Shown: one piece after another, positions 6,302 through 14,873 of the stretch | How positions within the stretch are numbered: the first letter of the stretch is position 1 | Layout: each line of letters opens with the position of its first letter | Origin: JBLHGN01 sp047616325 | Lineage (GTDB): Bacteria; Pseudomonadota; Gammaproteobacteria; Pseudomonadales; Cellvibrionaceae | Assembly (NCBI GenBank): GCA_047616325.1 | Contig: JBLHGN010000027.1 | Location: 1-21,816, forward strand | Direction: 5' to 3' | DNA length: 21,816 bases | Made by a program: the position numbers and the translations under genes | Notes under the pieces: model-generated | What the model saw: only the letters and a program-made list of their open reading frames with translations | Told to the model about the DNA's origin: nothing | Database searches by the model: none

Positions 6302-8983
6302 TTAAAGTTCACGCGCCACTTCTTTCACTTCAAAGACCTCTATCTGGTCTCCGATCTTCACATCGTAGTTTTTAACACCAATACCACACTCGGTGCCGTT
6401 GCGAACGTCGGAAACGTCATCTTTAAAGCGGCGTAGGGATTCTAACTCACCCTCAAAAATCACCACATTCTCGCGTAATACGCGAATAGGCTTGTTGCGG
6501 TAAACCGTACCCTCAGTAACCATACATCCAGCGACCTGCCCAAACTTAGGCGACCTGAACACATCGCGCACATCGGCGATGCCAACAATTTCTTCGATTC
6601 GCTCGGGGGAAAGCATGCCACTAAGCGCACTTTTCACTTCGTCGAGTAACTGATAAATAATACTGTAGTAGCGGATCTCGACCGATTCAGCCTCGGCTAT
6701 TTTGCGCGCGGAACCGTCCGCTCTCACATTAAAGCCAAGCACTATAGCGCCCGAGGTAAGTGCTAGATTGACATCATTTTCTGTAATGCCACCAACGCCA
6801 CCGCCAACAAAATTAACCTGTACTTCTTCGTTGCCTATATCAGTCAATGCTGACTGAATGGCTTCGAGCGACCCGCGAACATCGGCTTTCAGTACAATCG
6901 AAAGTACTTTGTTTTCGCTCTCGCCGAGCCCGGCAAACATATTTTCGAGCTTTGCGGCCTGATGACGCTGGAGTTTCTCCTGACGCTCTCTTTCTGTTCT
7001 AAATTCAGCCACCTCGCGAGCTTTTCTTTCGTCTGGCACCACCAAAAATTCATCGCCCGCATTGGGCGGTGAATCAAGACCAAGTATTTCTACTGGGGTT
7101 GATGGACCGGCATCGGTAACACGCTCACCGCGCTCATTAGTCATAGCGCGCACGCGCCCAAAACTTTGTCCGGCCAACAATATGTCGCCACCTTTTAGAT
7201 GACCACCCTGAACTAAAACTGTCGCAATGGCGCCGCGCCCTTTATCTACGCGAGACTCGATAACAACGCCGCGCGCTGGAACATTGACTGGCGCTTTAAG
7301 CTCAAGCAATTCAGCTTGTAACGCGACCGCCTCAAGCAGCTCTTCGATTCCCTTTCCTGTGTGCGCAGACACTTCGATAAACTGTGTGTCGCCACCCCAA
7401 TCTTCGGGAATAACCTCACGTACAACCAACTCATTTTTAACGCGTTCAGGGTCGGCCCCTTCTTTATCAATTTTATTTATGGCAACCACAATCGGCACTC
7501 CCGCTGCACGAGCATGCTGAATCGCCTCTTCGGTTTGCGGCATAACACCGTCGTCAGCGGCTACTACGAGAATAACAACGTCTGTACACTGTGCGCCGCG
7601 AGCACGCATAGCCGTAAAGGCCGCGTGCCCGGGTGTGTCTAAAAATGCCAGTTCTCCGTGACTAGTTTCAACTCGGTAAGCACCGATATGCTGTGTAATG
7701 CCGCCGGCCTCACCAGAAGCCACTTTTGCTTTTCGAATATAATCGAGCAAAGACGTTTTACCGTGGTCAACGTGACCCATCACAGTGACAATAGGTGAAC
7801 GACTCACCAATTCACCGTCGTTTGCTACGACACTTTCTTTAAGTTTTTCCTCAACGGCATTGTCGCTAACCAGCACAAAACTGTGCCCCAATTCTTCAAC
7901 AACCAATTGAGCCGTTTCTTGGTCCAGCGCCTGATTCATGGTCGCCATAGTGCCAAGCTTCATAAGCTGCTTTACAACTTCACCCGCTTTTACCTTCATT
8001 TTCTGCGCCAACTCAGACACAGTAATTTCTTCCGGAATTTCAATATTATACACAATTTTCTCAGTTGGTTTAACAAAGCGATGCTTGTTTACCACCTTGA
8101 TTGGACGTTTTATGGTATTTGAGGAGAGCTTTCTGGGCTTCTTCGTGTGTATGACCTCTTCAATTTCTGATTTGTCTTCTACGTAATCCAGTGCGGAGGC
8201 TACTTTTTTAGGGCCAGCAACTTTCTTGACGGCTTTGCCAGCTTTTTTGTTGTGTTTGGCCTTATCTCCAGAATCGTCAAAGGCATCGTCTTCGGGCTTT
8301 TCCTTAAGACGCTTGGGATGTTTATGACGTTCATCTTCACTTTGTTTTTCAGCAACGGCGGCATCAGCAGAGTCGGTGCTAGCGGCTAGTTTTATATCCG
8401 CTGCTTTCTTGCCTAATTCAATTCTATCGTCTTCGGCTTTTCTACGTGCAAGCATCGCTTTTTGACGCAACACTTCTGCATCGTCAACAAATGAAGAGGG
8501 CTTAAAGGAATCATCCGGCGCAACTTCACTTGAGGGACTTATTTTAGCCCCCGCTGCAAGAGCTTGACTCTCGGTTTCTGCGACGGGCGTCTCAAGCTGA
8601 ACAGTTTCAGGCGTTATCTCTACATCTTCGCTGACCAGCTCTTCCACTAACTGGTCGGACTCAAGACCCTCGGCAACTTGCTCCTCATCACGCTTAACAT
8701 AGGTGCGTTTTTTTCTCACTTCTACATTAACGGTCTTACGAGAGCTGCCCGACCCTGTTTTTAGGGTCGTGGTGGTTTTTCGCTTAAGTGTAATTTTTTT
8801 CGGTGGCTCTGAAGGCTCGCCGTGAGATGACTTTAGAAATGCCAGTAAGGCTTGTTTTTCTTCATCCGACACCACGTCGTCCGCCAGCAGATGGGACAAG
8901 CCAGCTTGTTTCATCTGCGTCAATATTCGATCTACAGTTGCACCTACTGAGGTGGCGAGTTCACTTACTGTTACGTCAGCCAT
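6302..8983 (-). CDS. infB: Translation initiation factor IF-2
   Basis: This 893-residue IF-2 is the GTPase that brings fMet-tRNA to the 30S subunit and promotes 50S joining. The first 50 residues form an IF2N domain (MADVTVSELATSVGATVDRIL). Residues about 55-310 are a long charged, Lys/Glu-rich linker. A second IF2N-like segment (ITVSELAQKMKVKAGEVVKQL) follows at about 320-345. The G domain has GHVDHGKTS at 403-411, DTPGH at 449-453 and NKID at 503-506, and domains II, III and the fMet-tRNA-binding IV follow to the end. The size resembles E. coli IF-2 (890). Internal starts giving shorter isoforms are known in enterobacteria; none was proved here. It lies 95 bases after nusA, with a hairpin between. 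Confidence 0.98.
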   Translation of the reverse strand: MADVTVSELATSVGATVDRILTQMKQAGLSHLLADDVVSDEEKQALLAFLKSSHGEPSEPPKKITLKRKTTTTLKTGSGSSRKTVNVEVRKKRTYVKRDEEQVAEGLESDQLVEELVSEDVEITPETVQLETPVAETESQALAAGAKISPSSEVAPDDSFKPSSFVDDAEVLRQKAMLARRKAEDDRIELGKKAADIKLAASTDSADAAVAEKQSEDERHKHPKRLKEKPEDDAFDDSGDKAKHNKKAGKAVKKVAGPKKVASALDYVEDKSEIEEVIHTKKPRKLSSNTIKRPIKVVNKHRFVKPTEKIVYNIEIPEEITVSELAQKMKVKAGEVVKQLMKLGTMATMNQALDQETAQLVVEELGHSFVLVSDNAVEEKLKESVVANDGELVSRSPIVTVMGHVDHGKTSLLDYIRKAKVASGEAGGITQHIGAYRVETSHGELAFLDTPGHAAFTAMRARGAQCTDVVILVVAADDGVMPQTEEAIQHARAAGVPIVVAINKIDKEGADPERVKNELVVREVIPEDWGGDTQFIEVSAHTGKGIEELLEAVALQAELLELKAPVNVPARGVVIESRVDKGRGAIATVLVQGGHLKGGDILLAGQSFGRVRAMTNERGERVTDAGPSTPVEILGLDSPPNAGDEFLVVPDERKAREVAEFRTERERQEKLQRHQAAKLENMFAGLGESENKVLSIVLKADVRGSLEAIQSALTDIGNEEVQVNFVGGGVGGITENDVNLALTSGAIVLGFNVRADGSARKIAEAESVEIRYYSIIYQLLDEVKSALSGMLSPERIEEIVGIADVRDVFRSPKFGQVAGCMVTEGTVYRNKPIRVLRENVVIFEGELESLRRFKDDVSDVRNGTECGIGVKNYDVKIGDQIEVFEVKEVAREL

Positions 8984-9042
8984 ATTTATCTCGGTTCCCG
9001 ATACCTGTCTAATCCAGGTTCATTACATTTTAAATAAAATAG

Positions 9043-9066
9043 AGGAGCCGATCTATTACGGCTCCT
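9043..9066 (-). terminator. Hairpin in nusA-infB gap, possible attenuator or processing site
   Basis: A perfect 8-bp stem, AGGAGCCG-N8-CGGCTCCT, lies 12 bases after the nusA stop. On the minus strand CTATTTTATTT follows it, which is T-rich but interrupted. It may be a weak terminator or an mRNA-stabilising or processing hairpin that sets the nusA to infB ratio. Confidence 0.45.
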
Positions 9067-9078
9067 AACTAGTGCGCA

Positions 9079-10563
9079 TTACGCATCTGCTGCGAACCAG
9101 GGTTCACGAGCCTTCATAATCAGTGCCGCTGCGCGCTCTTCGTTCATACCATCCACCTCCATCAGCTCATCGACTGACTGCTCGGCGAGGTCTTCCATAC
9201 AAACGACACCTCGACTGGCGAGAGTATGAGCCAGAACACTGTCCATCCCCTCCATCGTCAGCAAATCTTCCTGCGGCTTATTTACGTGTTCTTCTGATGC
9301 CAAGGCCTGGGTTAACAGAACATCTTTTGCCCTGTTGCGCAGCTCATTAGCAATCTCTTCGTCAAAACCATCGATCGACAAGAATTCTTCCAAGGGCACA
9401 TAAGCCACTTCTTCAAGCGTTGTAAAACCTTCTTCAACCAGTATATCGGCTACATCTTCATCGATATCCAAGTGCTGCATAAATACATCTTTGGAACTTC
9501 CCGCTTCGGCTTCTTGCTTGTCATTCCATTCATCAATACCCATTACGTTAATTTTCCACTGGGTAAGCTCTGATGCCAAGCGAACATTCTGACCTCCACG
9601 GCCAATGGCCTGTGCCAAATTATCCTCGTTGACGGCTAGATCCATTGATCCGGTTTCTTCGTCGACGACAATAGATTCAATTTCGGCTGGTGACATGGCA
9701 TTGATAACGAATTGAGCCGGATTATCGTCCCACAACACAATATCTATGCGCTCGTTACCCAATTCGTTAGACACTGCTTGTACGCGCGAACCGCGCATAC
9801 CGACACAGGCTCCAACAGGATCAATGCGACCGTCGTTAGTGGAAACCGCAATTTTTGCTCTCGAGCCGGCATCACGCGCCGCAGTTTTAAGAGAAATAAC
9901 TTCTTCAGCGATCTCGGGAACTTCAATTTTAAATAACTCTATTAGCATTTCCGAGCATGCCCGACTCAAATAAAGCTGCGGGCCCCGCGCTTCAGGGCGA
10001 ACATCCATTAACACCGCCCGCACTCGATCATTCATGCGGAAGACTTCGCGACCCACTAACTCCTCACGAGAAAGCAGGCCCTCGGCATTACCGCCAAGAT
10101 CAACAATGATATTGTCTCGGGTAACCTTTTTAACTGTTCCCGAAATCAACTCGCCTACTCGATCACGATATTGATCCACAATTTGTGCACGCTCAGCTTC
10201 TCGCACTTTTTGCACGATAACCTGCTTGGCCGTCTGCGCTGCAATTCGACCAAACTCTACGTTCTCCACCACTTCTTCGTGAGTATCACCGATCTTAAGG
10301 TTCGGATCCGCTTCAGCAGCCTCTTCTGTAGTCAGCTGCGTGCCTAGTTCGGCCATGACATCGTCGGCTACAACCTCCCATCGGCGAGTAGTGAGGTAGT
10401 CACCCGTCTTTCGATCAATGGTGACGGCCATGTCAGATTCTTCGTCGTATCGCTTTTTAGAAGCTGTCGCCAGCGCCAATTCAATCGCCTGAAAAATAAT
10501 TTCCCGATCTACGCCTTTTTCGTTCGAAACAGCATCCGCGACCAGTAATATTTCTTTTTTCAT
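9079..10563 (-). CDS. nusA: Transcription termination/antitermination factor NusA
   Basis: This 494-residue NusA binds RNA polymerase and modulates pausing, termination and antitermination. The N-terminal RNAP-binding domain covers about 1-125. The S1 domain (about 135-200) starts at GELISGTVKKVTRDNIIVDLGG. KH1 contains GACVGMRGSRVQ (251-262) and KH2 contains AIGRGGQNVR (319-328). Two acidic C-terminal AR repeats (about 360-430 and 435-494) are present, as in E. coli and unlike most Gram-positive bacteria. The protein starts at ATG 10563, 18 bases after rimP. NusA is known to feed back on this operon in E. coli, and the terminator-rich leader upstream would allow the same here (inference). 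Confidence 0.98.
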   Translation of the reverse strand: MKKEILLVADAVSNEKGVDREIIFQAIELALATASKKRYDEESDMAVTIDRKTGDYLTTRRWEVVADDVMAELGTQLTTEEAAEADPNLKIGDTHEEVVENVEFGRIAAQTAKQVIVQKVREAERAQIVDQYRDRVGELISGTVKKVTRDNIIVDLGGNAEGLLSREELVGREVFRMNDRVRAVLMDVRPEARGPQLYLSRACSEMLIELFKIEVPEIAEEVISLKTAARDAGSRAKIAVSTNDGRIDPVGACVGMRGSRVQAVSNELGNERIDIVLWDDNPAQFVINAMSPAEIESIVVDEETGSMDLAVNEDNLAQAIGRGGQNVRLASELTQWKINVMGIDEWNDKQEAEAGSSKDVFMQHLDIDEDVADILVEEGFTTLEEVAYVPLEEFLSIDGFDEEIANELRNRAKDVLLTQALASEEHVNKPQEDLLTMEGMDSVLAHTLASRGVVCMEDLAEQSVDELMEVDGMNEERAAALIMKAREPWFAADA

Positions 10564-10581
10564 TGAGTTGCCTCTAATTCC

Positions 10582-11043
10582 TTAAAATGTGGGAACGATG
10601 TTCGCCCGATCTATTAATTCATAAGGAAGCAGATATTCTTCATTATCCACTTCCAAAACAATTTCATCATTTTCAATATTCTTCAGTATTCCGGCAAACT
10701 TTCGACGCCCGTCAAATGAAACTCGCAAACGTACCGATAACTTTTCGCCAATATAAGCGCTATATTGATCAAGTTTATATAGCGCGCGATCCAATCCCGG
10801 CGATGATACCTCTAGCGTATATTCGCTTTTTATTGGATCTTCAACATCGAATACGCTGCTTACTTGGCGACTAACCGCTTCACAGTCTTCCACTGCTACA
10901 CCGTCATCTTTTTCAATAAAAATTCTCAGCATTGAATTTTTGCCCTGCGAGTGAAAATCTATCCCCCACAGCTCGCAACCCAGCGCCTCAACAATCGGTT
11001 GAATCAAATTTTCAATGCTGGATTGTCTTGACTCTATCGCCAT
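10582..11043 (-). CDS. rimP: Ribosome maturation factor RimP
   Basis: This 153-residue RimP is needed for late maturation of the 30S subunit. The N-terminal domain carries LIQPIVEALGCELWGIDF and MLRIFIEKDDGVAVEDCEAVSRQVS. The end of this domain has YTLEVSSPGLDRALYK, the family hallmark, and an Sm-like C-terminal domain follows (about 80-153). The frame stays open upstream to an ATG at 11088. That ATG lies inside the terminator hairpin at 11073-11090 and would add 15 unusual residues, so the ATG at 11043 (MAIESRQSSI) is the better start. It heads the rimP-nusA-infB run. Confidence 0.95.
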   Translation of the reverse strand: MAIESRQSSIENLIQPIVEALGCELWGIDFHSQGKNSMLRIFIEKDDGVAVEDCEAVSRQVSSVFDVEDPIKSEYTLEVSSPGLDRALYKLDQYSAYIGEKLSVRLRVSFDGRRKFAGILKNIENDEIVLEVDNEEYLLPYELIDRANIVPTF

Positions 11044-11065
11044 AACTTTTGCCGTATTAAACAAA

Positions 11066-11090
11066 CAAAAAATGGGCATAAAGCCCATTT
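11066..11090 (-). terminator. Terminator-like hairpin directly before rimP
   Basis: On the minus strand AAATGGGC-TT-TATGCCCATTT forms an 8-bp stem with a very short loop and runs straight into TTTTTTG. It ends only about 25 bases before the rimP start. In this position it would act as an attenuator that must be passed for the operon to be expressed. Confidence 0.6.
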
Positions 11091-11238
11091 CACCTATCGG
11101 AAGAAACTTCCCACCGACAACAATATTCTAACCGCAAGTGCGCGCAAAGCTCGCTTGCGGAAATTTTCGGACTATACAGTGCCAAACAAAACTCGGACAT
11201 TCTATTAAAAACCACAAAAAGCCAAAATCCAGATGCTA

Positions 11239-11258
11239 AAAAACCCCATAATAAGGGG
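11239..11258 (-). terminator. Terminator between metY and rimP
   Basis: On the minus strand CCCC-TTATTAT-GGGG is followed by six T. The stem is only 4 bp, but the U-run is strong. It may end the tRNA transcript or act as a first attenuator. Confidence 0.6.
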
Positions 11259-11267
11259 CCATCCGCC

Positions 11268-11290
11268 GCGCTTTCGCGCAAATTATAACA
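11268..11290 (-). promoter_or_regulatory. Extended -10 promoter before rimP, with GNRA-type hairpin at its start
   Basis: On the minus strand TGTTATAAT (11290-11282) is an exact extended -10 element (TGn plus TATAAT). There is no good -35 at 17 bases. A small hairpin, GCGC-GAAA-GCGC (11279-11268), follows at about where the transcript would begin. The site would allow rimP-nusA-infB transcription independent of the tRNA promoter, but still upstream of both terminators. Confidence 0.5.
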
Positions 11291-11525
11291 CCCAGCTTAG
11301 AACATTCTCTAGCCTGATAGCGGTGAACCGGTCAAAAGAGACGCTCAAAACTAAGCTATCTCTTATATATATTCAGTTCAGGGTCAAAACACCACTATTT
11401 AAACGAAATGCATACGACCCAGAGCTTCACAACTAAAATGAGCGGACGCGAGTACATCACTTCCTTCGGCGACTGAACTCAACAAAGTTGATCCCGTCAC
11501 CTACACGACACGCTTTTCAATAAAT
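11291..11525. other. Leader between metY and rimP, no gene seen
   Basis: No coding sequence is supported here. On the minus strand GCGTCTCTTTTGACC (around 11345-11329) loosely resembles a boxA antitermination element (GCTCTTTA). The match is imperfect and is recorded only because two terminator-like hairpins lie downstream. Confidence 0.25.
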
Positions 11526-11602
<77 letters not shown>

Positions 11603-11641
11603 CCGAAACTTGCTAAGACTCCCGTCTAACCAAGGCCGCGC

Positions 11642-11670
11642 ATTATAGGGAGCTATATCTAAACGGTCAA
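11642..11670 (-). promoter_or_regulatory. Sigma70 promoter of metY with GC-rich discriminator
   Basis: On the minus strand TTGACC (11670-11665), a 17-base spacer and TATAAT (11647-11642) form a near-consensus promoter. It is followed by GCGCGGCC, a GC-rich discriminator typical of stringently controlled stable-RNA promoters. The tRNA begins about 40 bases after the -10. Confidence 0.92.
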
Positions 11671-11689
11671 GGGTGGTTTGGCAGTTAAT

Positions 11690-11713
11690 CCAAAATTATT
11701 GCATTTATTTTGG
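11690..11713. repeat. AT-rich inverted repeat upstream of metY promoter
   Basis: A perfect 7-bp inverted repeat, CCAAAAT-N10-ATTTTGG, lies between the RND permease stop and the metY -35 box, at roughly -55 to -80. It could end the efflux transcript weakly, or its A/T-rich tracts could act as an UP element. It has no GC stem, so it is not a clear terminator. Confidence 0.35.
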
Positions 11714-11734
11714 AAACACTCCGCGATAAAGTCA

Positions 11735-14700
11735 TTATTTAACGCGGCCCTGCTCGAATCTTAGGCTAGACGAAGGCTCTTTTGTCTGCGTTTGCAACTG
11801 GCGAAGCACATCGCGAGGAGACCCCGTCCGCCGCGCCAAAACGCTGTAAGCCACCGGCACTAAAAATACGGTAAAGAATGTAGCAAATATAACCCCCGAC
11901 AATACTACAATACCAATTACTGTGCGCGTTTCAGCGCCCGCACCCGACGACAAGATCAGCGGCACAGAACCGGCAGCGGTGGTAACGCCTGTCATCAAAA
12001 TCGGCCGCAAGCGAATTTGTGCCGCGTCAACAATTGCGCGCGAGAACTCCACACCCTCATCGCGTAACTGATTGGCAAATTCGACGATAAGAATTCCGTT
12101 TTTAGCCGCAAGCCCCACTAGCATAATCAAACCAATCTGACTGTATATATTGAGCGTGCTGCCGGTAACATAAAGGCCAAACAAGCCGCCAGCTACGGCC
12201 AGGGGTACAGTAAGCATTATAATCAAAGGGTGCACCCAGCTTTCAAACTGGGCAGCCATCACCAAAAACGTAATAAGTAAGCCCATTAAAAACACGAAGC
12301 CGATACTGGCACCAGAGAACTTTAGGTCCTGCGACTCCCCCTTATAATCTATAATCACCTCGGCTGGCAGGTTATCTCGCACCAATTTTTCCAAATAACT
12401 TAGCGCCTCCCCCAAATTATAGCCTTCGGCCAAGTTGGCTTCGAGCGTAACGGCGCGCACTCGGTTGTATCGGTTAAGTGTGTTTGAATCGGCATACTCA
12501 TTGAGCATCACCAGGTTAGAAAGCGGTATTAGCTCACCTGAACGCTCGGACCGCACGTAGATATTGGCTAAGCTGGCAGGGGTTCGCTGCTCCTCTCGCT
12601 CCCCCTCTAAAATAACGTTATATTCTTCACCCTGCTCGATATAGGTGGTTACATTTCGCGAACCCAGCATGGTTTCCAGAGTCCGCCCAACATTTCCCAC
12701 AGTAACACCTAACTGCGCGGCTCGATCGTAGTCTATCCGCACCTCCAACTGTGGCTTGGTCTCCTTGTAGTCCCAATCTAAACCCAGTAATCCTGGATTG
12801 TTTTCGTTTATTTTATCGACAAGAATGTCGCGCCATTCAGCCAGCTGCTCGTATGTACCCCCGCCAATCACAAACTGAACAGGCTTACCAACACCGCCAC
12901 CAAAGCCCTGACGCATAACGGGAAAAGCCCTCACTCCCGGCAAGTCGGCAAATGTCCCGCGGATTTCATTCATCACCGTTTCTGCCGGACGACGCTCAGA
13001 CCAGTCCGTCATCACCGCAATTATTATTCCCGAATTAAACGACTCCGCGTTGCCAAACGAACGCGGCGCCCTAACCAACAAGCGAGATATCTCGTTATTA
13101 TCAACATATTTCATCAGGCGGCTCTCAATCTCGTCCATGTACTCTTCCATGTATGAATAAGTGGCTCCCTCAGGGCCATTTACTATGATAAAAAATACGC
13201 CCCTATCTTCTTTCGGGGCGTACTCACTCGGCAGCTGAGAAAAAAGGAACCAAGAGGCTATTAGCATCGCTACAAAAGCAAGCAAAACAGCCAAGGGACG
13301 TGCGATTAAAAATTGAATCGCCGTTGCGTATTTCTTGCGAGCGCGGTCAAAATAACGATCGACATGAGCGACAATGGCATTTTCACCGCTCTTTTTCCGA
13401 ATCAATTTTGCTCCTAGCATTGCCGAGAGAGACAGCGCAACAAAAGATGAAAAAATAACAGCGGCCGCCATGGTCAGGGCGAACTCAGAAAACAATCGCC
13501 CCACGTCGCCCTGCAAAAAAGCAATGGGCACAAATACGGCAACTAAAACCAGGGTGGTAGCTATTACCGCAAACCCCACTTGGCGCGTGCCATAAAAGGC
13601 CGCCACCAGCGGTGTCTCGCCATTTTCTTCGACTCGACGAACAATATTTTCTAGCACAACAATAGCGTCATCGACCACCAAGCCGATGGCGAGCACAAGC
13701 GCCAACAAAGTCAAAAGATTAATTGAGAACCCGAGCACCAACAATATTGTAAATGTGGCAATTACCGAAACAGGCACGGTGACAAAGGGAACGATCATCG
13801 CGCGAGCGCTCCCTAAAAAAAAATAGATAACACCGACCACAAGCGCAATTGCAATAAATAATGTCTTATACACCTCTGTTATAGCGCCATCTACAAATAC
13901 AGACGCATCGTAACTCTGGTAGATCTGCATTCCCTTAGGCAGGGACAAGTTGAGCCTTTCCGCCTCTTTGCGACCGAGCGCCGCAACGTCCACGGTATTT
14001 GCCTTTGATTGCTTGACGATGCCAATACCCACCATCGACTCTAGATTACCGCGGAAAAATGTGCGGTTCTCCTCGGTGCCACGCTCAACGCGGGCCACGT
14101 CTCCCAATCGAACCAGATAACCATCGTCACCCTGGGCCAGCACCAAATTGGCAAAGTCTTCAGCCGTTCTAAAAGAGCGCTCCACCCTCACTGTAAGCTG
14201 TCGCTCGATAGACTCAATACTGCCCGCTGGCAACTCGACGTTTTCTGAGCGCAGCGCCCTCTCTACATCGTTTACCACCAACCCTCGGGCGGCAAGTGCA
14301 CTGCGGTCGATCCAAACGCGCATCGCGTAAGATTGCTGACCACCAATCACTACCCGCGCAACGCCATCCAGCACAGAAAATGTATCCACCAAATAGCGAT
14401 CAGCATAACCTGTCAACTCCGGCACACTCATCTCCGGGCTCGATAAATTTAGCCACATAATGACGCTTTCATTGGAGTCGACTTTACGAATTTCTGGCGG
14501 CTCTGCCTCTTCGGGAAGATTATTGGCAATTCGCGAGATACGATCGCGAATATCATTCGTAGCGGTGTCGAGGTCTTGCTTAACGTCAAATTCAATAGTG
14601 ATACTGGAGCGCCCATCTCTACTGGATGATTCGATAAAGCGAATTCCTGCCACGCCAGCAATGCGCTCTTCTATCAGTTCAGTAATTCGCGTTTCAATAA

Positions 14701-14872
14701 CACTGGCAGCCGCGCCAGGATAACGCGTTTCCACACTGACTATCGGAGGGTCGATATCGGGGTACTCTCGCAGCGCAAGCCTATCGAAACACACCACGCC
14801 AAAGGCAATCAGCAATAGAGACATGACCGAAGCAAATACTGGCCGGGTTACAGAAATATCCGAAAGCAACAT
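11735..14872 (-). CDS. RND (HAE1-type) multidrug efflux permease, inner membrane
   Basis: This 1045-residue permease is of AcrB/MexB-family length. It starts MLLSDISVTRPVFASVMSLLL, the usual first transmembrane helix, then a large periplasmic loop. A cluster of helices at about 337-540 contains GLVVDDAIVVLEN, where D401 and D402 match the proton-relay pair of AcrB. A second large periplasmic loop and a C-terminal helix cluster (GLLITFLVMAAQFESWVHPL, then GLAAKNGILIVEFA) follow. Such pumps trade protons for drugs, detergents or other amphiphiles. The ATG starts one base after the stop of the membrane fusion protein gene, so translation is probably coupled. The substrate cannot be told. No TolC-like gene is adjacent. 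Confidence 0.95.
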   Translation of the reverse strand: MLLSDISVTRPVFASVMSLLLIAFGVVCFDRLALREYPDIDPPIVSVETRYPGAAASVIETRITELIEERIAGVAGIRFIESSSRDGRSSITIEFDVKQDLDTATNDIRDRISRIANNLPEEAEPPEIRKVDSNESVIMWLNLSSPEMSVPELTGYADRYLVDTFSVLDGVARVVIGGQQSYAMRVWIDRSALAARGLVVNDVERALRSENVELPAGSIESIERQLTVRVERSFRTAEDFANLVLAQGDDGYLVRLGDVARVERGTEENRTFFRGNLESMVGIGIVKQSKANTVDVAALGRKEAERLNLSLPKGMQIYQSYDASVFVDGAITEVYKTLFIAIALVVGVIYFFLGSARAMIVPFVTVPVSVIATFTILLVLGFSINLLTLLALVLAIGLVVDDAIVVLENIVRRVEENGETPLVAAFYGTRQVGFAVIATTLVLVAVFVPIAFLQGDVGRLFSEFALTMAAAVIFSSFVALSLSAMLGAKLIRKKSGENAIVAHVDRYFDRARKKYATAIQFLIARPLAVLLAFVAMLIASWFLFSQLPSEYAPKEDRGVFFIIVNGPEGATYSYMEEYMDEIESRLMKYVDNNEISRLLVRAPRSFGNAESFNSGIIIAVMTDWSERRPAETVMNEIRGTFADLPGVRAFPVMRQGFGGGVGKPVQFVIGGGTYEQLAEWRDILVDKINENNPGLLGLDWDYKETKPQLEVRIDYDRAAQLGVTVGNVGRTLETMLGSRNVTTYIEQGEEYNVILEGEREEQRTPASLANIYVRSERSGELIPLSNLVMLNEYADSNTLNRYNRVRAVTLEANLAEGYNLGEALSYLEKLVRDNLPAEVIIDYKGESQDLKFSGASIGFVFLMGLLITFLVMAAQFESWVHPLIIMLTVPLAVAGGLFGLYVTGSTLNIYSQIGLIMLVGLAAKNGILIVEFANQLRDEGVEFSRAIVDAAQIRLRPILMTGVTTAAGSVPLILSSGAGAETRTVIGIVVLSGVIFATFFTVFLVPVAYSVLARRTGSPRDVLRQLQTQTKEPSSSLRFEQGRVK

Positions 14873-14873
14873 A

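Noticed and set aside
11044..11088. Fifteen-residue N-terminal extension of RimP starting at ATG 11088
   Set aside because: The ATG lies inside a terminator hairpin and the added residues (MGFMPIFCLFN) do not fit the family; ATG 11043 gives normal length.
11090..11281. A 63-codon minus-strand frame in the metY-rimP leader
   Set aside because: It is composed of leader, terminator and promoter sequence, has no good ribosome-binding site, and its product resembles no known protein.
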